This document shows, one piece after another, positions 16,401-22,145 of a stretch of DNA of 29,598 bases (positions are counted from its first letter, which is position 1; every line of letters begins with the position of its first letter). The notes below the pieces were generated by a model. The model had not been told where the DNA came from and searched no databases. It saw only the letters and a list, made by a program, of their open reading frames with translations. This DNA comes from a virus. The stretch lies in IMG/VR virus record IMGVR_UViG_3300044680_000279, positions 1-29,598 of that record; one strand, given 5' to 3'. The translations under genes were made by a program, and so were the position numbers.

Positions 16401-17521
16401 GCATGGAGGTTGTCGGCCGCAAGCTGGTCGATCGCCTTGGCGGCTGGGTTCGGAGGGGGCGGGGCCTGATCCTCTGCAGAGCCGAACCAGCCCTCACCGA
16501 AGGAGGAATTTCGGAGCCCGTTCGATCCATAGAGGCTGTTGATGAGGTTGGTTGCCTGGGCCTCGGCCTGTCGGACGGCCGATTCGTAGCCGAGACGCTC
16601 CTCCTCGGCGAGCTGCTCCTCGAGGTCCGAGCCCACGCCGAGCGCCGGGGTCGGGGGCAGGAAGGAGGATGCGGCGCCGGGGGGCACCTCTTGGGCGAAC
16701 GCATCGACGATGCTGGCCGGCGGGATGGCCGGCGGGGCGGCCGCTGCTTCGAGTGCCCTGGAGACCTGATCTATCTGCGCCGGGGGGAAGCCGGCGAACC
16801 CCATGACATCGTTCAGCTCGGAAAGGTTGAGGCCCTGGCCGAGGATGGAGCTCAGGATGTTGGTGCGCGCCGCTCCGAGCTCACTATCGCCGAAGACTCC
16901 TGCCAGGAATGCCTTGGCGGCTGCCGCCTCGATATAGAGCTCGGCCAGATTGAGATTGAGGGGAATCTCGATCGGCTCGCCGGCCGTGAGCTTGGCGGTC
17001 TCATGGGCCGCTTCGCCCTCGACGGCGAGGGCCGGCTGGTCGAACTCAGCCGGGATCTTGACCGGAGATTCGAGCGCCTCCTTGACGCCCTCGATTTCGG
17101 CGGCGTCTCGGTCGACGGTGGAGGTCTCGAGCTCTGCCGGGATTTCGACCGGCGACTCGAGGGCGCTCTTGGACTCCTCGAGCTCGGCGGCCTTCTCATC
17201 GAAGGATTCGGATGATGCGCCGATAGGGATGTCGACAGGCTTCTCGAGCTCGTCTTTCTTCCCCTTGACCTCATCGACTTCTTCGTCGAGCTTGTCCTTG
17301 TCGACCGAGACCTCGAACTCGACAGGCTTCTCGAGCTCGTCTTTCTTCTCGTCGACCTCATCGACGTCCTCGTCGAACTCTTCGAGGTCGAGCTTGACCT
17401 TGGGAGACCAGACGGTATCGTCGAGCTCCTGGCCGCGCTTCTTTACATCGTCGAGATCCTCGTCGAACTCTTCGCGGTCGAGCTTGAGGTGGGCGGTGAT
17501 TGCCCCGGCGTCGAAACCCAT
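13439..17521 (-). CDS. Tape measure protein
   Basis: The longest gene (1360 residues). Tape measure proteins set tail length and are later ejected; at about 1.5 Angstrom per residue this one suggests a tail near 200 nm. Residues 10-165 are acidic repeats of about 30 residues (FDEDVDEVDEKKDELEKPV and variants), probably coiled coils with short strands. Two long hydrophobic stretches (about residues 535-580 and 845-885) fit the membrane segments typical of tape measures. Residues 1056-1202 hold three 49-residue Trp/Phe-containing repeats. The C-terminus (HIEVNVDARGSSDPWAV) resembles the usual tape measure end. I see no peptidase or lysozyme motif. The ATG overlaps the chaperone stop (TGATG). 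Gene order after the frameshifted chaperone pair makes the call secure. Confidence 0.95.
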   Translation of the reverse strand: MGFDAGAITAHLKLDREEFDEDLDDVKKRGQELDDTVWSPKVKLDLEEFDEDVDEVDEKKDELEKPVEFEVSVDKDKLDEEVDEVKGKKDELEKPVDIPIGASSESFDEKAAELEESKSALESPVEIPAELETSTVDRDAAEIEGVKEALESPVKIPAEFDQPALAVEGEAAHETAKLTAGEPIEIPLNLNLAELYIEAAAAKAFLAGVFGDSELGAARTNILSSILGQGLNLSELNDVMGFAGFPPAQIDQVSRALEAAAAPPAIPPASIVDAFAQEVPPGAASSFLPPTPALGVGSDLEEQLAEEERLGYESAVRQAEAQATNLINSLYGSNGLRNSSFGEGWFGSAEDQAPPPPNPAAKAIDQLAADNLHAAAIARAENLAEKVAANEADSSFLNDFTNGLPGAASIGSDGSVIFRAFGGSGGAVKSDAEQFAEMWKADAKAALTDGEYEVFGQFGAQGKTNPLSALFKGRSQIESDLKKWASKAGKEVSGSFTSALSKGIISDAESALGGGSGGGFFGKLLTGAVSGAGSFVDSLGNLSPALQFGVPLASLAVPVLGAVGLATGGAIAGTSIGLAGTAAAFIPGLLDLVKGYEAYSGAKTAASTYQSTVSSDAAAVAAGLMTPAQAATANETAKITEQQTLASYTPQANSIAAAIAPIVSSGSSYLGKAEQEIDPQIITFLHSLGDALHYVAPFGEAAIKSMSGFFDSIDRGLQSGGFRSFMATMTKDVGPVMDEFGHFLINMGNAFGGFLKLFGGAPAQAVGKWFDRVSGGLATFLNHVKLGPGFMQGMTTAFGFLGAAGDLVWHVLVDLFKALAPIGLTIMKVLTPAFQGLTGLIQKIPIGDLTAALAILGGVLGGLALEASPFLAIPAAILAIGWAYEKIQGLLHPPQLPALTPAQQFLGAYGANLPANQRTLAENEAIAAAAYRGVPIPQQAALAPYLNPSNPVSPTGRSKLGDLQDTGIIGNTPADQRLRALQQANYKENTPLPPKPPPGWLQELQHISKAFFDVGHAADIAARDFGGFLNRGSQDLANWTHDLEHWLGEGAKDIGNWATNSLPHGFDTARHAIAHGFDDITGGVSNWVTNSLPHTFDLVRHGIADWFTNSLPHGFDTARHAIASGFDLVTSSVSNWVSNSLPHTFDLVRSGIANWVTNSLPHGFDNVRHVIASAFDSFTGAIDTFVTQKLPHAFDGVVSGITHWVTSSLPNAFSGMARAVQGAFAGAGSWLAGVGEKIIDGLIGPLNSAINFANAHDPSFLGIHLFPHIPNIPSFDTGGWVGGPEGAPSLAIVHGGEFVMSSAMVAASGGGAGTHIEVNVDARGSSDPWAVQQAAQKGVASVIPDLRRALQRAPTGPMAA
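13916..14356 (-). repeat. Three 147-bp (49-residue) tandem repeats in tape measure
   Basis: The segment encodes residues 1056-1202 of the tape measure as three units of exactly 147 nt. Each unit splits into a 30-residue and a 19-residue half, both starting with a variant of NWVTNSLPHGFD. The period shows at DNA level: GGTATCGAATCCGTGCGG on the plus strand occurs at 14171 and again at 14318, 147 nt apart. The first two units are closest; the third has drifted (TFVTQKLPHAFD). Confidence 0.85.
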
Positions 17522-18143
17522 CAGGCGGCGCTCACGGTGCCAACGGAGAAGCCGAGACCGGCAGCGGCCAGACCCTCGGGGGTGGAGGCGTCGATCACTT
17601 CGTCTGCCTCATCGTCGCCGTACTCGACGGCCAGGCCCTCCAGATAGACCCGCTTCTGCCACCATGGGAGCGAGCGCACTTCATCCACTCCCATTCCGAG
17701 CCGACGCCGGAACACATAGAGGAGCAGCCGCTCGTTCTCTGTGCCCGCGAGGGCCTCGTAGCGGTCTCCTAGTCTTTTGGGTCCCCGCCCCCCAGCTCCT
17801 TGAGCAACCAGGCCACGAAGGCGGAGAGATAGCGGGGCGGGATCTGCGCGATGTCCTCGGGCGAGATAGTGCCGGCGGCGAAGTCGACCACGACCGCCCG
17901 GGTCTTCTCGATGACGGTCCGCTGGGCGTCGGCATCGTCGGCCTCCGCATTGACGTCGGAATCGTCCTTCGCCGCGGCCTTCCGCATGGCATTGAGCGCC
18001 TCGTAGAACGCCACAAGGCGCTCATCGGTCGGCTCAGGCAGCACTCCCTTGAGAGTGAGGTTGCCGGCGCCGTCCAGCCGAGGAGCAGCGGTGAAGTCGT
18101 AGTCGAGGCTCGGGACCGACCCCGCTGCGGTGAAGCCGCTCAT
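17521..18143 (-). CDS. Tail assembly chaperone, frameshifted long form (gpGT-like)
   Basis: Predicted 207-residue product made by -1 ribosomal frameshifting at 17781-17775. It consists of the first 123 residues of the short chaperone followed by 84 residues read in the -1 frame (starting RLGDRYEAL, continuing LYVFRRRLGMGVDEV and LPWWQKRVYLEGL). The -1 frame is open from before the slip site to the TGA at 17523-17521, which overlaps the tape measure ATG. In lambda, gpG and gpGT keep the tape measure soluble and recruit tail tube subunits; this pair occupies the same position between tube and tape measure genes. If only standalone frames are counted, the T part appears as a fragment starting near GTG 17715, which has no good RBS. 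Confidence 0.85.
17769..18143 (-). CDS. Tail assembly chaperone, short form (gpG-like)
   Basis: A 124-residue acidic protein (MSGFTAAGSV to LLKELGGGDPKD). I placed the start at the ATG overlapping the tail tube gene stop (ATGA) and not at the longer frame to 18188, which is shadow. Residues 40-90 are helical and Asp/Ala-rich, and residues 95-115 are IPPRYLSAFVAWLLKEL, a helix typical of chaperone C-termini. The gene ends GAC CCA AAA GAC TAG, containing the slippery heptamer that yields the long form. The role is to chaperone the tape measure during tail assembly in the cytoplasm. Confidence 0.85.
   Translation of the reverse strand: MSGFTAAGSVPSLDYDFTAAPRLDGAGNLTLKGVLPEPTDERLVAFYEALNAMRKAAAKDDSDVNAEADDADAQRTVIEKTRAVVVDFAAGTISPEDIAQIPPRYLSAFVAWLLKELGGGDPKD
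17775..17781 (-). promoter_or_regulatory. Programmed -1 frameshift site CCCAAAA
   Basis: On the minus strand the end of the short chaperone reads GAC CCA AAA GAC TAG. The heptamer C CCA AAA fits X XXY YYZ in the correct zero frame, two codons before the stop. Slipping back one base gives CCC AAA, then AGA CTA GGA, which stays open to the tape measure gene. A GC-rich run (GGGGGGCGGGGA) lies just before the site. I did not find a clear downstream stem by eye. Confidence 0.85.
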
Positions 18144-18712
18144 TCGACGGCCGTCGCATCGGTGATGACGATGGAGGACATGGGGCACACGGCCGAGAAG
18201 GTGGCCGGATAGCTCCGGTTGGCCTTGGCCCGGGAGTAGGTCGTCTTGACCTTGCCGCCCGAGATGACGGTCGGGATGTAGACGAGGCGCGTGAACCCGA
18301 AGGAGTTGGTCGCGGTGAAGCAGATCGCCAGGGTCTCGAGCGCATCGGCCAGGGTGAGGATCGTCTGGCCCGGGGTGCTCGGCGAGGCCGCGGCGACAGT
18401 GGTGATCGTCCCGCCGCCGTAGGCCGTCTGCATGTTGAGGATCGTGTCCTCGGAGAGGGTGATGTCGATGGTGACATCCGTGGTGTCAGGGACCACCAGA
18501 ATCGGCGTCGACTGCTCCTCGACCATGATGTTCGTGACCTTGCGGTCGACGTTGATGGTCACACCGGACTCGGTGAATCCGATGGCCGCCCACGGAGTCG
18601 TCGGCGTGCAGGAGACGACGGTAGAGGTTGACGTGATGGCCGGCGCCGCGGTGCCCGATGGGGCGATGTACGCCTGTGCCAGGCCGACGATGACGGCTGC
18701 TGCTGTTCCCAC
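18140..18712 (-). CDS. Major tail tube protein
   Basis: A 190-residue protein that should form the hexameric rings of the tail tube. The pattern is typical of siphophage tube proteins: AAIGFTESGVTINVDRKV (residues 42-59), IMVEEQSTPILVVPDTTDVTIDITLSEDTIL (residues 62-92), and a C-terminal strand pair around AKANRSYPATFSAVCP. The GTG start has a near-perfect GGAGGT five bases upstream, the strongest RBS in the region and suitable for a highly expressed protein. It lies directly before the chaperone pair, as expected. It is the second gene behind promoter-like site B. Confidence 0.85.
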   Translation of the reverse strand: MGTAAAVIVGLAQAYIAPSGTAAPAITSTSTVVSCTPTTPWAAIGFTESGVTINVDRKVTNIMVEEQSTPILVVPDTTDVTIDITLSEDTILNMQTAYGGGTITTVAAASPSTPGQTILTLADALETLAICFTATNSFGFTRLVYIPTVISGGKVKTTYSRAKANRSYPATFSAVCPMSSIVITDATAVE

Positions 18713-18715
18713 GGG

Positions 18716-18985
18716 TTACCTCCGCTCGAGGGTCACGCCGGAGGATTCCCCCGCCGCGATCACTTGGTCGACTGTCGCTGCTGGCCCTGCTGTGCCCTCG
18801 GGGGTGATCGGGAGCCATCCCTCGATGCCGGAGATGAACTCGCTGATCCGCCAGGTGGTCACCGCCAGGACGGCGACCTCACCGGTGGCGGCCTCGATCG
18901 CTTCGATTTGCTCACCCGGGCTGAGGCTCTGATCCGGTACGACGATGGGCGCATCGGACGCGGCCGAGGTGAGGGTGTCGGACAT
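18716..18985 (-). CDS. Small protein preceding the tail tube gene
   Basis: An 89-residue acidic protein of unknown family. I chose the ATG at 18985 (MSDTLTSAAS) rather than 18997 because the 18997 ATG lies inside the -10-like box of site B, and neither start has a Shine-Dalgarno. With the 18985 start, the predicted transcription start of site B coincides with the AUG, giving a leaderless mRNA. The protein has a Ser/Ala-rich start, a central helix (PGEQIEAIEAATGEVAVLAV), a TTWRISEFISGIEGWLP segment and a second helix (AATVDQVIAAGESS). It has no membrane segment. It is the first gene of the tail module; a tube-associated or assembly role is possible but not shown. Confidence 0.65.
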   Translation of the reverse strand: MSDTLTSAASDAPIVVPDQSLSPGEQIEAIEAATGEVAVLAVTTWRISEFISGIEGWLPITPEGTAGPAATVDQVIAAGESSGVTLERR

Positions 18986-18992
18986 CGGGGGG

Positions 18993-19030
18993 AGCATCGC
19001 AGGCGCGGTGCTTGCGAACCCGACAGTTTC
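18993..19030 (-). promoter_or_regulatory. Candidate late promoter B (shared 15-bp element + 17 nt + GATGCT)
   Basis: The 15-mer GAACCCGACAGTTTC lies at 19016-19030 on the plus strand, identical to sites A and C; with flanks it shares 19 bp (GAACCCGACAGTTTCGTGC) with site A. On the minus strand, after 17 nt, comes GATGCT (18998-18993), which matches TAnnnT at all but the first base. The site fills the 36-nt gap after the tail terminator gene and precedes the tail module. It is the weakest of the three -10 boxes. Confidence 0.55.
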
Positions 19031-19033
19031 GTG

Positions 19034-19423
19034 CTATGTGGCCGCGGCGGTGGGGGTCATGGCCGAATAGGTGGCGATGTAGGTGGTGCGTTCTTGCGTA
19101 TCGCGGAGGAGGAACATGGGCGGCCCACTGATCGGCACCACGCTCAGGACCCGGGTCTCTCCCATCTGCACGGTGCCGTCCTGCACGCAGAAGAGGGCAT
19201 GGATGGCGAGAGCGGTGGCCTCGGCCGCCGCATCGGTCGTGTCCCGACATCGGACGTGAATGTGCATCGGCTCGAAGGCCCCATCCATGACGGGGGTGCC
19301 CCCGCTGCCGCCCGAGACAACGACGACCGCATCGGGCTCGGGGGGAGACCAGTTGGCGAGGATGGTGGCGCCGGAGGTATTGGCGGTGAGCCAGGAGACG
19401 AGATCGTCGAGAGGAAGGGCCAT
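19034..19423 (-). CDS. Tail terminator / tail completion protein
   Basis: A 129-residue protein with the usual terminator layout. It has an N-terminal helix (LPLDDLVSWLTAN), then strands DAVVVVSGGSGG and PMHIHVRCRDTTDAAAEATALAIHALF, where a strand leads into the long helix found in gpU-like terminators, and a closing set with RVLSVVPISGPPMFLLRDTQERTTYIATYSAM. Such proteins cap the tube when it reaches tape measure length and join it to the head. It starts by TGATG overlap on the preceding gene and ends at TAG, after which the shared promoter-like element begins. Order between connector proteins and tail tube supports the call. Confidence 0.7.
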   Translation of the reverse strand: MALPLDDLVSWLTANTSGATILANWSPPEPDAVVVVSGGSGGTPVMDGAFEPMHIHVRCRDTTDAAAEATALAIHALFCVQDGTVQMGETRVLSVVPISGPPMFLLRDTQERTTYIATYSAMTPTAAAT

Positions 19424-19920
19424 CAGGCCACTCCTCCACCGAACAGATCGAGCACCTCGGGCGAGAGCTCGTGGACCCGGCGGAGATCACCGTTGGCATG
19501 GGTGACATCGGCCTCGGTGCTGCGCTTCATGGCCTGGAGCACGCTTTCGGCCACACGGGGTATGACGGGCGGCCGGTCATAGATGAGATCCCCGTCGCTG
19601 TGAACCGAGGGATGGGCGGAGCCGGCCAACATCCAGAACTCGCGGGGGGCAAGGCCGGCCGCCTCCATGCCAATCTTCTCAACCTGGCCGATGGCCACCG
19701 TGTCCAGCGGCCGCTCCTCGCCGATCGAGTCGGCCCACTCCTGCGCGACCTCGGGCCCCATCCGGGTCAGGGTCTCGGTCAGATAGCCGGCCTGGCCGCC
19801 CCGGGGGTGATCGAACGTGGGCCCTGGCTTGCCGGCGGGGCCATGGGAGATCTCTGAGGGAGTGATGACGCCCGTGTCGTCGCCCGGATCACCCCATCCG
19901 TCTTGATACCTCGCGTTCAA
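19423..19920 (-). CDS. Neck/connector protein, main part, probably frameshifted at its 5' end
   Basis: A 165-residue reading frame from TTG 19920. The core looks like actinophage neck or minor capsid proteins: TFDHPRGGQAGYL, a helical stretch ending QVEKIGMEAAGLAPREF, then LAGSAHPSVHSDGDLIYDRPPVIPR. The position is between head closure and tail terminator. The TTG overlaps the stop of the 31-residue frame upstream (TATTGA) and has no RBS of its own. Restoring one T (TATTGA to TATTTGA) would fuse the two frames into a 196-residue protein reading FDQVYLNARYQ across the join. So this is likely the larger part of one gene split by a one-base deletion or sequencing error; reinitiation at TTG is the alternative. 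Confidence 0.6.
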   Translation of the reverse strand: MNARYQDGWGDPGDDTGVITPSEISHGPAGKPGPTFDHPRGGQAGYLTETLTRMGPEVAQEWADSIGEERPLDTVAIGQVEKIGMEAAGLAPREFWMLAGSAHPSVHSDGDLIYDRPPVIPRVAESVLQAMKRSTEADVTHANGDLRRVHELSPEVLDLFGGGVA

Positions 19921-20012
19921 TAGACCTGGTCGAAGGTAACTGCTCCGACCAGGTCTCCCCGTCCCACCTGCCTGCGGAGTTGGTCTATCCGTTCCGCAAA
20001 GGTGTCTGCCAT
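19917..20012 (-). CDS. 31-residue ORF, probable 5' part of the neck/connector gene
   Basis: The frame starts at ATG 20012 with a strong GAGGGGG Shine-Dalgarno about 5 nt upstream. It encodes MADTFAERIDQLRRQV, then GDLVGAVTFDQVY, and ends at TGA 19919-19917. The start looks like a normal phage protein N-terminus (helix plus short strand) while the product is implausibly short. The next frame begins one base back at TTG 19920 and continues naturally. The simplest reading is the intact start of the following gene cut off by a one-base loss. The strong RBS shows that translation is meant to begin here rather than upstream at 20052. Confidence 0.55.
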   Translation of the reverse strand: MADTFAERIDQLRRQVGRGDLVGAVTFDQVY

Positions 20013-20023
20013 GGGTCACCCCC

Positions 20024-20599
20024 TCAGGCGGTCTGAGCGTGCTTGCGCTCATAGAAGGCTTTGCGGGATGCGAGTGCTTTCGCTATCCGTTCGGGTGAAT
20101 GTTTCCGACCGCGCTGACCCGCCGCGATGCGCTCACGGGCCTCGGGGGAGAACCCGACCTCCCGATGCCATGCCCTGTGCTTGGCCGCGGTCTCAGGGCC
20201 GCGCTTTTGACCGGTCACGGCGAGGCGCAGTTTCTCCTTGGTCTCCTCCGATGTCACGCGCCCGCGGCCCGCTGCCGCGATCTTGGCTCGAGTCTCGGAG
20301 GAGCGCTTGAGTCCCGCGTTGGAGTCGACGATCTCTCGGCTGTTGAAAACGGAGTCCAGAAGGTCAGCCCAGTGCTGCTCGCGCACCGTCAGGAAGTCCG
20401 CGCTGCACGGCTCCAGCATCTCGAAATCGAATGCCTCTTCCCCGTGCTTGTCCCATGACCGCTGGAGATAGCGGGAATGGTGCTTGCCGTGGGCCAGGTC
20501 GAACCGGTGCTGTCGCCAGCGAGCGCCGATGTCCCGCGCCTGCCCCACATAGCAACGACCGGAATCTCGGTGGACGATCCTGTAGATGCCGGTCTTCAT
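20024..20599 (-). CDS. GIY-YIG endonuclease with NUMOD3 motifs (copy 2)
   Basis: A 191-residue free-standing GIY-YIG nuclease. Catalytic domain residues 1-90: Y6 (GIYRIVH), Y17-V-G19 (CYVGQ), R27, E74 (TVREQHW) and N86 (VFNS). The C-terminal half holds several NUMOD3-type DNA-binding motifs (LKRSSETRAKIAAAGRGR, then QKRGPETAAKHRAW, then GRKHSPERIAKA). It is paralogous to the nuclease at 20883-21341, aligning without gaps over the first 86 residues with 43 identities. Its ATG overlaps the stop of the head closure gene (ATGA). Such genes usually act as homing endonucleases cutting related phage genomes lacking the insert. It has no intron partner here. Confidence 0.85.
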   Translation of the reverse strand: MKTGIYRIVHRDSGRCYVGQARDIGARWRQHRFDLAHGKHHSRYLQRSWDKHGEEAFDFEMLEPCSADFLTVREQHWADLLDSVFNSREIVDSNAGLKRSSETRAKIAAAGRGRVTSEETKEKLRLAVTGQKRGPETAAKHRAWHREVGFSPEARERIAAGQRGRKHSPERIAKALASRKAFYERKHAQTA

Positions 20600-20886
20600 C
20601 GGGTGAGCGCCGTGACGCCAATGAGGGAGCCGTCGATGTCGATGAGGCTGGTGATCGCGACCACTTCCCGGCTGTCGAGGAGGTCGCCAATGGCCGGACT
20701 CTCGGTGAGAAGGACCGAGGTGGTGGCCGTGATCGTCTCCCCGTCGGCGCCGAAGATGTCGCGGAGCTTCTGCACCTTCCGACAGGGGACCGTCTGCGGC
20801 TGCCCATAGATCGGGTCCGATCGGTTGTCGGTTCCCGTCTTCGGCAGCCATTCCACCGTCTGCTTGAGGAAGGGGGAGATGTTCAC
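20596..20886 (-). CDS. Head closure / head-tail joining protein
   Basis: A 96-residue protein: MNISPFLKQTVEWLPKTGTDN, then PIYGQPQTVPCRKV, then strand-rich VLLTESPAIGDLLDSREVVAITSLID ending GVTALTR. The short N-terminal segment followed by a small beta-barrel is the layout of siphophage head closure (stopper) proteins that seal the portal ring and dock the tail. It lies between two GIY-YIG genes, overlapping both by 4 nt. Without those two inserts it would follow the connector gene directly, the normal head-to-tail order. No catalytic motifs are seen. Confidence 0.7.
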   Translation of the reverse strand: MNISPFLKQTVEWLPKTGTDNRSDPIYGQPQTVPCRKVQKLRDIFGADGETITATTSVLLTESPAIGDLLDSREVVAITSLIDIDGSLIGVTALTR

Positions 20887-21341
20887 GCCGCTCGATTCCT
20901 GCGGATCTCGGTGAGCTCGGAGCGGCGTTCCGGCGAATAGCTATCCCACCGTCGCTTTGCCGCTTCGCTCATCCTGCGACGGGTCTCGGCCGTGTGCTTC
21001 CCACCGCGGTGTGCATCAGCCATCTTCTGTCGGGTCTCGGGCGTGTGCTTGAATCCGCGGGGACTGCCGGCGGCCGGGGCTGAGTTGAACTCGGGGCGGA
21101 GGGCATCCATCCAGAACTGCTCGCGGGAGGTCAGGGCCTCCGGATCGCACTCCTCCAGCACTTCCCAGTAGAAGGCTGCTTCGCCGTACTGATCCCATGC
21201 GGCCTGGAGGTGCTTGCCATGGTGATAGCCACCACGGAGGCGCGTACGATGGTTGGCCTCGCGGCGCTCGAAGTCGACAGTCTGACCGATATACCGCCGT
21301 CCGGTGTCGGCATGGACGATGGCATAGATGCAGGTCAGCAT
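20883..21341 (-). CDS. GIY-YIG endonuclease with NUMOD3 motifs (copy 1)
   Basis: A 152-residue nuclease starting at ATG 21341, which overlaps the connector stop by one base (TGATG); the longer frame to 21665 is a shadow of the connector gene. GIY-YIG residues are Y6 (CIYAIVH), Y17-I-G19 (RYIGQT), R27, E74 (TSREQFWMD) and N86 (EFNSAP). Residues 96-133 are two NUMOD3-like motifs (GFKHTPETRQKMADAH and GKHTAETRRRMSEAAKRRW). It is shorter than copy 2 but aligned with it over the whole catalytic domain. Both copies read in the same direction as the late genes and use overlapping starts, so they are co-translated with virion genes. Function by family: site-specific DNA cleavage and homing. Confidence 0.85.
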   Translation of the reverse strand: MLTCIYAIVHADTGRRYIGQTVDFERREANHRTRLRGGYHHGKHLQAAWDQYGEAAFYWEVLEECDPEALTSREQFWMDALRPEFNSAPAAGSPRGFKHTPETRQKMADAHRGGKHTAETRRRMSEAAKRRWDSYSPERRSELTEIRRNRAA

Positions 21342-21877
21342 CACGTAAAATTTATGAATGGCTGGCTGTGCCCCTGGCGGATCAGGAATGGCGAGAGGAG
21401 CGATGCCTGGATCCGATCGAGCTGGGAGATGCCGTCTCGGATGTCGTAGCGGACCGAGATGCCCGTCACACTCTCCGAGACAACGCTCCGGTCGAAGGGG
21501 AGGGTGACCATCCGGTACGCCTCGAGGCAGACCCAATCGACGACCTGCTCGGGGACGACCCCCTCGTAGTCGAGGTAGAAGGCACCCGCGAGCTGGTTGC
21601 TGACCATGATCGGGGACGGGGCCCCGAGCATGTTCGGCCACCCATACTTGAAGGTGCGCGGCCATTCCCGCTCTTGAGTGACCGTGTACTTGACGCCGAT
21701 GAACGGCGCCTCCTCATCGACCGCCATTGTGGCGGCCAGGAGAATGCCGTCAGCCAGGTCCACCGTGAGCCCGTACCGGGTGCTCAGCCGGTCTTCCGCG
21801 TCCTTGCTGGTGACATAGGACTGCGGAGTGTCCCCCGCCGCCGGAACATTGGGGATCTCCGGCTGGACGTCGCTCAC
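21341..21877 (-). CDS. Head-tail connector protein
   Basis: A 178-residue protein with a helical N-terminal half (YVTSKDAEDRLSTRYGLTVDLADGILLAATMAV), a strand region (FIGVKYTVTQEREWPR), PEQVVDWVCLEAYRMV and a C-terminal helix (LDRIQASLLSPFL). This layout matches the gp6/gp15-type adaptors that bind beneath the portal and receive the head closure ring. It overlaps the small head protein upstream (ATGA) and the GIY-YIG start downstream (TGATG). Order after the major capsid protein supports the role. Confidence 0.7.
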   Translation of the reverse strand: MSDVQPEIPNVPAAGDTPQSYVTSKDAEDRLSTRYGLTVDLADGILLAATMAVDEEAPFIGVKYTVTQEREWPRTFKYGWPNMLGAPSPIMVSNQLAGAFYLDYEGVVPEQVVDWVCLEAYRMVTLPFDRSVVSESVTGISVRYDIRDGISQLDRIQASLLSPFLIRQGHSQPFINFT

Positions 21878-22134
21878 TTCACCCCATCGGTCTCCACGGG
21901 CTTGAGCGGCGCGCCCGTCGCATACAGGCGCTCTCCCACCTCACCCGTCACCGGGTCCCCCTTCTTGAAGGAGAGGAGCTGGGTCAGGTGGTTGGCACAG
22001 AAGTCGCGGATCGCCACGAACTCCCGATAGACCACGTTCTCGGCGGTCACGATGTCCGCTTCGACCTCGGCCTCGACCTTCTCGACCACATTCTCCGGCA
22101 CCATCTCGGGTGCCTTGGACGTGCTGGCTGCCAT
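21874..22134 (-). CDS. Small head protein behind major capsid
   Basis: An 86-residue protein of unknown family. The first 30 residues are Glu/Val-rich and helical (ENVVEKVEAEVEADIV); the rest is a compact beta unit (FVAIRDFCANHLTQLLSFKKGDPVTGEVGERLY) resembling an SH3-like fold. It starts at ATG 22134 with AGGAG four bases upstream and lies 11 nt after the capsid stop. Small proteins at this position are often decoration or head-fibre proteins, or simple linkers. There is nothing to decide between these. Confidence 0.6.
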   Translation of the reverse strand: MAASTSKAPEMVPENVVEKVEAEVEADIVTAENVVYREFVAIRDFCANHLTQLLSFKKGDPVTGEVGERLYATGAPLKPVETDGVK

Positions 22135-22145
22135 GTCGCTCCTGA

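Noticed and set aside
13439-17521. Possible peptidase or lysozyme domain in the tape measure, as in many actinophages
   Set aside because: No catalytic motif of M23, NlpC/P60 or transglycosylase type could be found by reading the protein.
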